Positions 31,913-39,493 of a stretch of 64,000 bases of DNA are shown here, piece after piece. Positions within the stretch are counted from its first letter, which is position 1, and the number at the start of each line of letters is the position of its first letter. Position numbers and translations under genes: made by a program. The notes beneath the pieces are model-generated. The model saw only the letters and a list, made by a program, of their open reading frames with translations, was not told where the DNA came from and did not search any database. This DNA is from Curtobacterium sp. Leaf183 (GTDB lineage: Bacteria; Actinomycetota; Actinomycetes; Actinomycetales; Microbacteriaceae), in the NCBI RefSeq assembly GCF_001424385.1, contig NZ_LMPO01000007.1, positions 239,274-303,273 on the forward strand. Reading direction: 5' to 3'.

Positions 31913-32608
31913 TCAGGCGGCGGCCCGGCGTGCCCGGTGCGCCCGCACCTTGGCGCGGTTGCCGCACCGCTGCATCGCGCACCACCGACGCGTCCCGCCG
32001 CGCGAGGAGTCGTAGAACACGAGTCCGCAGTCCGGCGCCGAGCACCGGCTCAGCCGGGCGGGTCGGCCGTCGGCCTCGACGTCGTCGAAGCCGACCTCGG
32101 TGAACAGGGCGACGGCGTCGCGGGCCACGCTCGACAGCGCCTGCGCGAGCCGGACCCGGTTGGCTCCGGCCCGGCGACGTCCACCCGGGAGGCTCGGGGG
32201 CACGTCCGGCAGGGCGGCGAACAGGTTGACCGTGTCGATGTCGTCGGGCGCGGGGCGCGTGCGGCCGGTCCCGGCACGCAGGCCCGCCGCGACCGCGTTG
32301 CGCTCGGCCGCCGTCGACGCCGGGGCGGGTGCCGCCGCTGCCGCGAGTCGGCCGATCGCGGCGCGGAGCGCACGGGCGTCCTGCAGCTCGCGGGCACTGG
32401 CGCCGACGTCGATCGGCTCGGTGTGGTCGGTCAACCACTCGTCGAGGTCGGCCGGCGTCATCAGGAGCTCCCCGAGCTGGGCGCGCGGGCGACGGCCGTC
32501 GGGATCGTCGGCGAAGCCGCCCGTGTGCGCGAAGTCGAGGGCGATCCGTCCGGCGTCGAAGAACCACGACGACCCCGAGTCCGTGCGGATGTGCTGCCCC
32601 GTCTGCAT
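31913..32608 (-). CDS. ABATE/CGNR zinc-finger protein
   Basis: A 231-residue actinobacterial regulator-like protein. The N-terminal ABATE domain ('FFDAGRIALDFAHTGG') is a predicted stress or ligand-sensing module. The C-terminal CGNR zinc finger uses 'RCSAPDCGLVFYD' and 'RRWCAMQRCGNRAKVRAHR', a DNA-binding domain. Members are presumed transcription regulators; targets unknown. ATG at 32608. Confidence 0.88.
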   Translation of the reverse strand: MQTGQHIRTDSGSSWFFDAGRIALDFAHTGGFADDPDGRRPRAQLGELLMTPADLDEWLTDHTEPIDVGASARELQDARALRAAIGRLAAAAAPAPASTAAERNAVAAGLRAGTGRTRPAPDDIDTVNLFAALPDVPPSLPGGRRRAGANRVRLAQALSSVARDAVALFTEVGFDDVEADGRPARLSRCSAPDCGLVFYDSSRGGTRRWCAMQRCGNRAKVRAHRARRAAA

Positions 32609-32650
32609 CGGGCAAGGCTAACCGCTGCGCGACGCGCCGTGCAGGACGGG

Positions 32651-33124
32651 TCAGACGCTCGCCATGGTCCGCGCGTCCCGACGACGCCACGTGATGCGGT
32701 TCCGCTCGTCGAACCGGCGGGAGCACCGCGCGCACGCCAGCGGCCGGGTGGGCGTGCGGTACCGGAAGTGCTCGTGCCCGGCGGGGCAGGTGCCGACCCA
32801 CGGCGCGAGCTCGCTGGCGATGGGTCCGTCGTGCAGCCGCGAGCCGGTGTACCCGATCGCGGCGGCGGTGCGGCGCCAGGACGGTCCGTGTCCGGCGCGG
32901 GCACCGCTGAGCGCGTGCGCGATCTCGTGCAGCAGCACCTGGTCGACGTCCGCGTCCGAGAACCGTGCGGCCAGGTGGCGACTCACCGTGATCCGGCGCT
33001 TGGCGAAGTCGCACTGCCCGGCGCGGGTCTTGGCATGGTCGAAGGCGAACGTCCACGTGCCGTGACCGAGGTGTGCGCCCATGAGCTCGTCGGCCCGTGC
33101 CCGGACGAGGTCGAGCGCGGTCAC
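32651..33124 (-). CDS. SprT-like zinc metalloprotease-domain protein
   Basis: A 157-residue SprT-like protein. 'QVLLHEIAHALSG' carries the HExxH zinc motif, and the following His ('GHGPSW') supplies the third ligand. A small zinc ribbon follows ('TCPAGHEHF', 'LACARC'). Eukaryotic SprT relatives (Spartan) cut DNA-protein crosslinks; the bacterial role is uncertain. The GTG start overlaps the stop of the upstream gene (GTGA), so the two are co-translated. Confidence 0.85.
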   Translation of the reverse strand: MTALDLVRARADELMGAHLGHGTWTFAFDHAKTRAGQCDFAKRRITVSRHLAARFSDADVDQVLLHEIAHALSGARAGHGPSWRRTAAAIGYTGSRLHDGPIASELAPWVGTCPAGHEHFRYRTPTRPLACARCSRRFDERNRITWRRRDARTMASV

Positions 33125-34005
33125 TGGTCGCGGTCGGCGGGACGTCGTCGGTCGGTCAGCTTGCCCCACAGGGTGTCGGCCTCGGTGCGGGCGGCATCGG
33201 GGGCTCCGAGGACACGTCGGCGGACCGGCGGGATCTCCTTGACGGGCTCGGCGACGCGCGTCTCCGGGTCGGTCGCCCGGCGCATCGCGGCCTCGCGGGC
33301 GGTCCGGGGCCGGTCGGAGCCGTCGCGGTCGGTCCCGGCGGGCTCGGTCCGGGGTGCCTCGGTCCGCGCACCGTCGGGACGGGGTCGCTCGGCCTCGGCG
33401 GGGGGACGGGCGATCGAGGCGCGCATCGCTGCCTCGACGGCGGAACGCAGGGCCTCGGTCCGTTCGGCGGGGGCACCGGCGGCACGGAACGCGTCGTACG
33501 AGCGGCCCAGGGCCTGGCGGGCCTCGTCGAAGCGGTTCAGCTCGAACAGGGACCAGCCCTCGATCTCCGCCGCTGCGCCCTCGAGCTCGGGCCACTCCTC
33601 GGTCGTCGCGGTGTCACGCGCCAGGGCGGACTCGGTGGCGGCACGTTCGTACCGGCCGAGGTCGTGCAGGACGTGGGCGCGGCGGATGCGGGCGGCGACC
33701 TTGTCCGCGCGCTCGCCGGTGAACATGGTCAGTCGGAAGACCTCTTCCGCCACGACCAGGGCCTCGTCGAGGCGGCCGAGCAGCCGGAGCAGTTCGGCGC
33801 GGTCGGCGAGGGCTTCGGTCGAGCGGCTCTGGCCCAGGTCGCGCAGGCGGTCCTGGATCGCCTGTACGTCCACGGCGGGCCGCAGGCTGATCGGTGCGAA
33901 GGCGCTGCCGGGGGTGGCGCTCGCCGAACCCGGGGCGGCATGGCGGGGCTCCCGGGCGCGGTCGTCGCGGTCGGGGAGCTGGCGGTCGTCGGGCGGCAGG
34001 GACAT
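33121..34005 (-). CDS. helical-repeat (TPR-like) hypothetical protein
   Basis: A 294-residue protein with no membrane helix. Residues about 45-170 are repeated amphipathic helices of TPR character ('STEALADRAELLRLLGRLDE', 'RIRRAHVLHDLGRYERA', 'AAAEIEGWSLFELNRFDEA'). The rest is Pro/Arg/Glu-rich and probably disordered. It is co-translated with the SprT-like gene and may act as its partner or scaffold. I do not recognise a named family. ATG at 34005 lacks an obvious ribosome-binding site. Confidence 0.65.
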   Translation of the reverse strand: MSLPPDDRQLPDRDDRAREPRHAAPGSASATPGSAFAPISLRPAVDVQAIQDRLRDLGQSRSTEALADRAELLRLLGRLDEALVVAEEVFRLTMFTGERADKVAARIRRAHVLHDLGRYERAATESALARDTATTEEWPELEGAAAEIEGWSLFELNRFDEARQALGRSYDAFRAAGAPAERTEALRSAVEAAMRASIARPPAEAERPRPDGARTEAPRTEPAGTDRDGSDRPRTAREAAMRRATDPETRVAEPVKEIPPVRRRVLGAPDAARTEADTLWGKLTDRRRPADRDQ

Positions 34006-34084
34006 CAGGGTCGAGGGTATCCGCGCTCGGCCGGGAGGGAGCGGTGCCACACGCCGGTCATCTCCGGTCCGTTCAGCAGTGCGG

Positions 34085-34840
34085 TCAGGACGCGGCACCG
34101 GACATCGCGACGGCGACGCCGATGTACACCGAGAACGCGACGATCGCCGCGACGACGGCCAGGATGATCGCGACGACGCCCCACCCACGGCCGCGCTTCG
34201 TGGCGACGGCGACGATGCCCTGCACGATCGCCCACAGTCCGAAGAGCGTACCCGCGCCCATCAGGACGGAACCGAGCGTCAGCTGCCCCCGCACCCCGGG
34301 GTCGTTGGCCAGGTCGCGGCTCAGCTGCTGGGGGTCGGCGCCGGTCGTGCTGCCGTCGAGCACACCGCGCATCGCACCGCTCGACCCGAGGACGTTCCCC
34401 AGGACGAACCCGCCGACGATCCCGACGACGAGCGCGATGACCGCGACGAGCAGGGCGATGCGACCGACGGTCTTCTTCTTGGGCTTCTGCTCGTCGTGCG
34501 CCTGCCAGGCCGGGGCACCCGCGCCGTGGTGCTGCTGGCCGTACTGCTGCTGCGCGTACTGGTCGGGCTGCTGGCCGTACTGCTGCTGCTGCCCGTACTG
34601 CGGGGGCTGCTGGCCGTACTGCTGCTGACCGTACTGCTGCTGACCGTACTGCTGCTCTGTGGGCGCCTGCTCACCCCAGCGGGGCTGTCCACCGTGCTGC
34701 GGGGCCGACTCGCCGTACTGCGGAGCCGATGCCGGCGTGATGCGCTCGCCGTACCGGGGGGTGTCGCCCTGCGGCTGCCCCCAGCTCGGGGTCTGGCCGT
34801 CGGCCGTCCGGTCGTCGTGGTTCCGGTCGTCGTTCGTCAT
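34085..34840 (-). CDS. membrane protein with prion-like QYGQQ domain
   Basis: A 251-residue protein in two parts. Residues 1-115 are hydrophilic and low-complexity. Within 61-106 the unit Gln-Tyr-Gly-Gln-Gln recurs about seven times, a composition like prion-like, phase-separating domains. Residues 118-251 contain a Lys-rich stretch and three hydrophobic helices resembling DUF4190-type small membrane proteins. GGGGAAG precedes the ATG. Predicted topology puts the Gln/Tyr-rich part in the cytoplasm. Function unknown. Confidence 0.8.
   Translation of the reverse strand: MTNDDRNHDDRTADGQTPSWGQPQGDTPRYGERITPASAPQYGESAPQHGGQPRWGEQAPTEQQYGQQQYGQQQYGQQPPQYGQQQQYGQQPDQYAQQQYGQQHHGAGAPAWQAHDEQKPKKKTVGRIALLVAVIALVVGIVGGFVLGNVLGSSGAMRGVLDGSTTGADPQQLSRDLANDPGVRGQLTLGSVLMGAGTLFGLWAIVQGIVAVATKRGRGWGVVAIILAVVAAIVAFSVYIGVAVAMSGAAS
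34523..34660 (-). repeat. tandem repeat encoding QYGQQ units
   Basis: CAGTACGGTCAGCAG-type units (minus strand) repeat about seven times with variation, all in frame with 15-bp periodicity in the best-conserved part. Prone to expansion or contraction. Confidence 0.8.
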
Positions 34841-34955
34841 GACTTCCCCGTCTCGGCTCGGTCGCACGGTTGCGCGCTCGTTCGCAGCCCATCCTGGCAG
34901 CGCGACCCGCACGGTGCCCGGGAAGGGCGACTGCACCGAGCGGACGATGCAGCGG

Positions 34956-35807
34956 TCAGGCGCCGAAGACGGACCGGTTCGGCTCGGGCGACCCGATCGC
35001 GGTGGCGTCGGTGACGACGGGTGCCCCGGCGATGAACGCCCGCAGCTCGGCGCCGTGCACGACCTTCGCCGGCATCGGGTCCGAGGAGTACCGCCGCGGC
35101 ATGTCGGCCACGGGCAGGTCGGACGGGGACCCGAGCAGCACGATGTTGCCGAAGCGCCGGCCCTTGAGCATCCCGGTGTCCGCGACGGCCACCACAGAGG
35201 GCAGCACCGACTGCAGCGTCGCCGCCTGGCCCCGGGCGAACGCCAGCCCGGCGCCGTCGGCCACGTTCATCGCGACGATGCCGGTCGGCGACAGGAAGGC
35301 CGCGACCTCGCGGTGGAACTCGACGCTCGTCACGTGGGCGGGGGTCCGTGCGCCGGCGAACACGTCGACGACGGCCAGGTCCACCGTGCCGCGCAACCCG
35401 GCCGGCAGCTTCGACAGGACCTCGCGGGCGTCGCCGTACCGCACACGGATCGAGGCGCCCCGGGGGAAGGGCAGCACGTCGCGCACCTGGTCGACCAGGT
35501 CCCGCTCGAGCTCGATCACCTGCTGCCGCGAACCCGGACGGGTGACCGCGACGTAGCGGGGGAGCGTCAGGGCCCCGGCGCCGAGGTGCAGCGCCGTGAC
35601 GGGACCGTCGGGCAGCAGGTCGATCGCGTGCCCGATCCGCCGGATGTACTCGAACGCCAGGTGTGTCGGGTCCTCGAGGTCGACGTGCGACTGCGGGGTG
35701 CCGTCGACCACGAGGGTGAAGGACCCCGGTCGGTGTCGGTCCGGCTCGATCACCGCGAACCCGGTGCCGAGCTTGAACCCGTCGAACGCGTCAGCCATGG
35801 GGTCCAT
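34956..35807 (-). CDS. spermidine-synthase-like methyltransferase-fold protein
   Basis: A 283-residue protein with the spermidine synthase/SAM-methyltransferase fold. 'ALHLGAGALTLPRYVA' is the glycine loop, 'QQVIELERDLVDQVRDVL' the acidic strand-2 residue, and 'DLAVVDVFAGARTP' the active-site region. Actinobacterial genomes carry many such 'fused MFS/spermidine synthase' relatives that have not been shown to make polyamines. The start is ATG at 35807 or 35798. Confidence 0.8.
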   Translation of the reverse strand: MDPMADAFDGFKLGTGFAVIEPDRHRPGSFTLVVDGTPQSHVDLEDPTHLAFEYIRRIGHAIDLLPDGPVTALHLGAGALTLPRYVAVTRPGSRQQVIELERDLVDQVRDVLPFPRGASIRVRYGDAREVLSKLPAGLRGTVDLAVVDVFAGARTPAHVTSVEFHREVAAFLSPTGIVAMNVADGAGLAFARGQAATLQSVLPSVVAVADTGMLKGRRFGNIVLLGSPSDLPVADMPRRYSSDPMPAKVVHGAELRAFIAGAPVVTDATAIGSPEPNRSVFGA

Positions 35808-35835
35808 CGAACACCACCGCGATCCCCACCCGGGT

Positions 35836-35853
35836 CACCACCCCTGGGTGGTG
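35836..35853. promoter_or_regulatory. 18-bp palindrome upstream of the CcdC-HK-RR operon
   Basis: CACCACCC and GGGTGGTG form perfect 8-bp arms around CT, 76 bp before the CcdC-like start codon and just outside the divergent spermidine-synthase-like gene. A plausible binding site for the NarL-type regulator encoded in the operon. Confidence 0.45.
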
Positions 35854-35928
35854 GGGCCGCGGGCGACGCCGCACGAGCATGGGATCACCGGATCGGGACC
35901 GCCCCGATCTGCTCCAGGAAGGCACACC

Positions 35929-36429
35929 ATGTCCGTCCAGCTCCTCGCGAACATCGTCATCGGGCTCGCCCTCGTCGGGTTCCTCGCGTACCGCCAGGCG
36001 ACCTGGCAGTACCTCGACCCGGCGCGCATCTGGCGCATGCCGCTCGTCATGGCCGTCGTCGGCGTCGTCGTCCTGGCGCAGACGAAGGCGACCATCAGCA
36101 CGACCGACATCGTCTTCCTGGGCATCGAGGCGCTCATCTCGATCGGCATCGGCCTGACGATGGGCCGCATCACGACCTTCCGCACGGCCGGAGCGCCTGA
36201 CGACAAGGGGCGCACGCTGCAGTCGCGCACCGGTGGACTCGGCGCAGCGCTCTGGTTCGTGCTCATCGCCGTCCGTGTCGGTCTCGACGCGCTCGGCGGG
36301 CAGATGGGCGCCCACCTGCTCACCTCGACCGGCGCGATCCTGCTCATGCTCGCGATCAACCGCGCCGCCCGCGCCCTGGTGCTCGACCAGCGCATCCCGG
36401 GACGCACCCGCGGCATGATGGTCCGGTGA
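35929..36429 (+). CDS. CcdC/DUF1453-like membrane protein
   Basis: A 166-residue protein with four to five hydrophobic helices and the DUF1453/CcdC pattern ('LVGFLAYRQATWQYLDPARI', 'WRMPLVMAVVGVVVL'). The function of CcdC is not established, although it lies near cytochrome-c assembly genes in Bacillus. Here it is the first gene of an operon with a two-component system: its stop overlaps the kinase start (GTGA). It may sense or modulate the kinase in the membrane. AGGAAGG precedes the ATG. Confidence 0.78.
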   Translation: MSVQLLANIVIGLALVGFLAYRQATWQYLDPARIWRMPLVMAVVGVVVLAQTKATISTTDIVFLGIEALISIGIGLTMGRITTFRTAGAPDDKGRTLQSRTGGLGAALWFVLIAVRVGLDALGGQMGAHLLTSTGAILLMLAINRAARALVLDQRIPGRTRGMMVR

Positions 36430-37622
36430 CCCTGCTCTCCGGCGACGGACCGGCCGACCTCCCCGGAGGCCGGCCGCGGTCGCGTCTCGGGTGGGGGCTC
36501 AGCGCCGTCGGCGTCGTGGCGGTCACGTTCTGGTTCGTCAAGAACGGGCTCGCGCTCGAGCAGGCCGCCTGGGTCTGGGTCGTCGGGGGCGTGGCGCTCG
36601 CCGCGTGGGCCCTGCGCGAGTTCGTGCGGACGCCCGCCACGGTCGTGTGGACGGCGTCGGCGATGGTGCTCGCCGGCGCGCTGGTCGTCGTCCCCACCGA
36701 CGCCCTGATGCTCGTGCCCGTCATCATCGGGATCGTCGCGCTGCAGGCCGGGCAGCGGTTCCCGGCCTGGCTGGGTGCGGTCGCTGCGCTGGTCGCACTC
36801 GTGGTGATCGCCGTCGGCGCGGACGTCGCGGGCACCTCGGCCACCTTCGTCCTCGGCAGCGCAGGTGGGCTCGCCCTGGGCGTCCTGATCGGGGTCAACC
36901 GCCGGCAGTTCCGTCTGGCCGAGGAGCAGGCGCGGCAGGCCGAACAGGACCGGCAGCGGACGGCCCTGCTGGCGGACCGGTCACGGGCGGCGCGGGACGT
37001 CCACGACGTCCTCGCGCACTCGCTCGGCGGCCTGGTGCTGCAGCTCGACGCGGTCGAGGCGCTCCTCGAGGCGGGTCGCGTCGACGAGGCGACGCGGCGT
37101 GCCGCGGACGCCCGGACACTCGCCGTCGACGGCCTGGCCGAGGCCCGTCGGGCCGTCCACGCGCTGCGTGACGAGACGGGCGACACCGGGCCGGCCGTCC
37201 CGACCGCCGCAGCGGCCGCGCCGGAGCCGAGCCGGTCCTCCCGTCCCGACCTGTCCGCGCTCGTCGACGCGCACCGGTCGTTCGGCGGTGCCGTGCACGT
37301 CCAGGGCGACCTGGCGCTCCCCGACCTGGACGACGCCCACCGGTCCGCCGTGGTCGCAGCCACCCGGGAGGCCCTCAGCAACGCCCGCAGGCACGCGCCC
37401 GGCCGCCCCGTGTCCCTGTCCGTCACCCGCGACGGCGACGCCGTCGCGGTGGTCGTCGCGAACCCGCTCGCCGCCGGTGGCCACGGGCTGCTCGGCATGC
37501 GCGAGCGGTTCGCCGAACTCGACGGCGGCGCGTCCGTCGAGGCGTCCCGCTGCGAGGACGAGTTCGTCGTGGCGATGCACCTGCCGGTCGCGAGCGCCCC
37601 CGTGGACGGCGACGGCGCATGA
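36426..37622 (+). CDS. sensor histidine kinase (HisKA_3 type)
   Basis: A 398-residue membrane kinase of the NarL-partner class. Roughly residues 15-155 hold about five hydrophobic helices and no large extracellular domain, so the signal is probably sensed in the membrane. The phosphorylated His is H193 in 'ARDVHDVLAHSLGG'. The ATPase domain has an N-box ('REALSNARRHAPG') and a G-box ('GHGLLGMRERFAELDGG'). This layout resembles LiaS/DesK kinases for envelope stress. The GTG at 36426 overlaps the CcdC-like stop, and the gene overlaps the response regulator start by four bases. Confidence 0.93.
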   Translation: MTLLSGDGPADLPGGRPRSRLGWGLSAVGVVAVTFWFVKNGLALEQAAWVWVVGGVALAAWALREFVRTPATVVWTASAMVLAGALVVVPTDALMLVPVIIGIVALQAGQRFPAWLGAVAALVALVVIAVGADVAGTSATFVLGSAGGLALGVLIGVNRRQFRLAEEQARQAEQDRQRTALLADRSRAARDVHDVLAHSLGGLVLQLDAVEALLEAGRVDEATRRAADARTLAVDGLAEARRAVHALRDETGDTGPAVPTAAAAAPEPSRSSRPDLSALVDAHRSFGGAVHVQGDLALPDLDDAHRSAVVAATREALSNARRHAPGRPVSLSVTRDGDAVAVVVANPLAAGGHGLLGMRERFAELDGGASVEASRCEDEFVVAMHLPVASAPVDGDGA

Positions 37623-38275
37623 GCATCCGGGTCCTCGTGGTCGACGACCAGGCGATCGTGCGCGACGGCCTGGTGACGGTGCTGTCCCTGGTCCCCGACC
37701 TCGAGGTCGTCGGCGAGGCCGCGGACGGGGACCAGGCGGTCGCCGCGGTGGACGAGCACCTGCCCGACGTGGTGCTGATGGACCTGCGGATGCCCGTGCT
37801 CGACGGAGCCGCCGCAACGGCCCGCATCGCCGAGCGGCACCCGGACGTCGCCGTCCTCGTGCTGACCACGTACGCCGACGACGAGTCGATCATGACCGCG
37901 CTGCGGGCCGGCGCGCGGGGGTACCTGACGAAGGACGCCGGCCGGGTCGAGATCGCGACCGCGGTGCGGGCGGTCGCCTCGGGGCAGACGACCTTCGACG
38001 CCGCGGTCGGGGCGCGGCTCGTCGCGCAGCTCGCCGACCGGCCGGTGCCCGCCACAGCCGCACCCGCCGGTGTCGCGCCGGTCCGTGCGCGCTTCCCGGA
38101 CCTGACCCCGCGCGAGGCCGACGTGCTGGAGCGGATCGCCGAGGGCCGGACCAACCCGGAGATCGCCGCCGAGCTGTTCCTGACGGTGCCGACGGTCAAG
38201 TCGTACGTCAACCAGGTGTTCCAGAAGCTCGGCGTCCGGACCCGCGCCGAAGCGGTCGCCCTCGTCCTGCGCTGA
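37619..38275 (+). CDS. NarL/LuxR-family response regulator
   Basis: A 218-residue regulator. The receiver domain has D55 as phosphoacceptor ('VVLMDLRMPVLDG'), 'LTTYADD' and K105 ('YLTKDAG'). The C-terminal LuxR helix-turn-helix begins at 'LTPREADVLERIAEGRTNPE'. It is co-translated with the kinase. Targets probably include its own operon and perhaps the small membrane protein gene 276 bp downstream. Confidence 0.95.
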   Translation: MSIRVLVVDDQAIVRDGLVTVLSLVPDLEVVGEAADGDQAVAAVDEHLPDVVLMDLRMPVLDGAAATARIAERHPDVAVLVLTTYADDESIMTALRAGARGYLTKDAGRVEIATAVRAVASGQTTFDAAVGARLVAQLADRPVPATAAPAGVAPVRARFPDLTPREADVLERIAEGRTNPEIAAELFLTVPTVKSYVNQVFQKLGVRTRAEAVALVLR

Positions 38276-38551
38276 CGAGCCTCTCGTGTGGCACCCCGCG
38301 GGGGTGAACGAACAGTGAACGCCAAGCGTCGGCGCGTACCGTCGACGATCGTCGTCGTGCCGGACGCGTCGACCTCCGGGGTCCCCACTCCCGCTGGTCC
38401 GCGTCCCGACCGACCGTGACGGGCGTCACCACCGCCGTCACCCGTGGGTGTTCCCCGCCCACGCCCCTCGCGGACCACCGACGTGCCCGCCACCCCTCCG
38501 CGTGCCGCAGACCGCACCGGAGCACCGAACGAGCACCACCGCAGGAGACCG

Positions 38552-39133
38552 ATGTCCGCCGACACCATGAGCACCCAGACGCGCCGCCCCGCCCCGGTGC
38601 GCCGACCCACCCGGCCGACCCGGGCCTCCCGTCCGCTGCTCGCGGACCGCGAGGACGCGCCGGTGTGGATGCGCGCCACCGGCGCCGCACTGCTGGTCGC
38701 CGGCGGCGGCCTGACCGCGGCGGTGCTCGCGTGGCCGGGGGACGCGCCGGAGATCGCCCTCGTCGTCCCCGGACTGGTCGGCATGGTCGTCGGTCTGCTC
38801 CTGCTGGTCGCGCGGGCCGGGTTCACGATCACCGAACACGACGTCGTCCTGCACTTCCGACCGCTGCCGCCGCGTCGTGTCGCACGCCGTCGCATCACCG
38901 CAGCACGGCTGGTCGAGGCCGACGCCGCGACCTACGGCGGGATCGGGCTGCGTCGCCACCGCGGTGTCCGTGCCCTGCTGCTGACGCCCGGACTCGGCAT
39001 CGAACTCACCGACGACCGCGGCACGGTGACCTTCGTGCGGACCCGTCGTCCGGAGGACGCATTCCGGGCCCTGGCCGGGCATCGAGCACCCGCGGCCGGA
39101 GCGGGAGCGACATCGCGGGAACGGCTCGGCTGA
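38552..39133 (+). CDS. hypothetical membrane protein, PH-like
   Basis: A 193-residue protein. After a basic, Pro/Arg/Thr-rich N-terminus come two adjacent hydrophobic helices (about residues 40-85), then a soluble domain with a bacterial PH-like pattern ('FTITEHDVVLHFRPLPPRRV', 'GIELTDDRGTVTFVRTRRPE'). ATG at 38552 has CAGGAG upstream. Function unknown. Confidence 0.68.
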   Translation: MSADTMSTQTRRPAPVRRPTRPTRASRPLLADREDAPVWMRATGAALLVAGGGLTAAVLAWPGDAPEIALVVPGLVGMVVGLLLLVARAGFTITEHDVVLHFRPLPPRRVARRRITAARLVEADAATYGGIGLRRHRGVRALLLTPGLGIELTDDRGTVTFVRTRRPEDAFRALAGHRAPAAGAGATSRERLG

Positions 39134-39493
39134 GCGGATCCGCCGCGCGCACACTGCGGAATGCGAGCGGCCCGGCGGTGCTTATACACGTCGCCAGCGA
39201 ATTTGGTCAAGCCAGGACTGGACATCGTGCGCGGACGCTGCCTATGATGACAGTTCGCGCTCCCTGGCTGCGTGTCGTCATATTGCGGTCGACTCGACGT
39301 CCATCTCGGACGGGCCTGGTGCTGCCGCTCCCGCACATGACGGCGGGGGCCGCTCACACAGATCATCGCACACGCCTCTGTCCTGCGGACTCGAGCGTGC
39401 GTGCGTGTCATCGGGTCGCGCCGAGCGTCAATCCACTCACCTACATGCTGCCCGTCAGTACCGGCCCGACGGGGCCAACCGGAGGTCACACCC
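39134..39493 (+). other. rpoB promoter and leader region
   Basis: A 360-bp gap containing a recognisable promoter (39219-39248) and, after it, a leader of about 240 nt before the rpoB start. The segment around 39181-39300 is clearly less GC-rich than the surroundings. No small gene is evident. An unstable GC-rich pairing is possible near 39370-39420, but I cannot show an attenuator. Confidence 0.65.
39219..39248 (+). promoter_or_regulatory. rpoB promoter
   Basis: TGGACA (39219-39224), an 18-bp spacer and TATGAT (39243-39248) match the vegetative consensus closely and lie in a locally AT-rich stretch upstream of rpoB. The start point would be near 39255. Confidence 0.75.
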
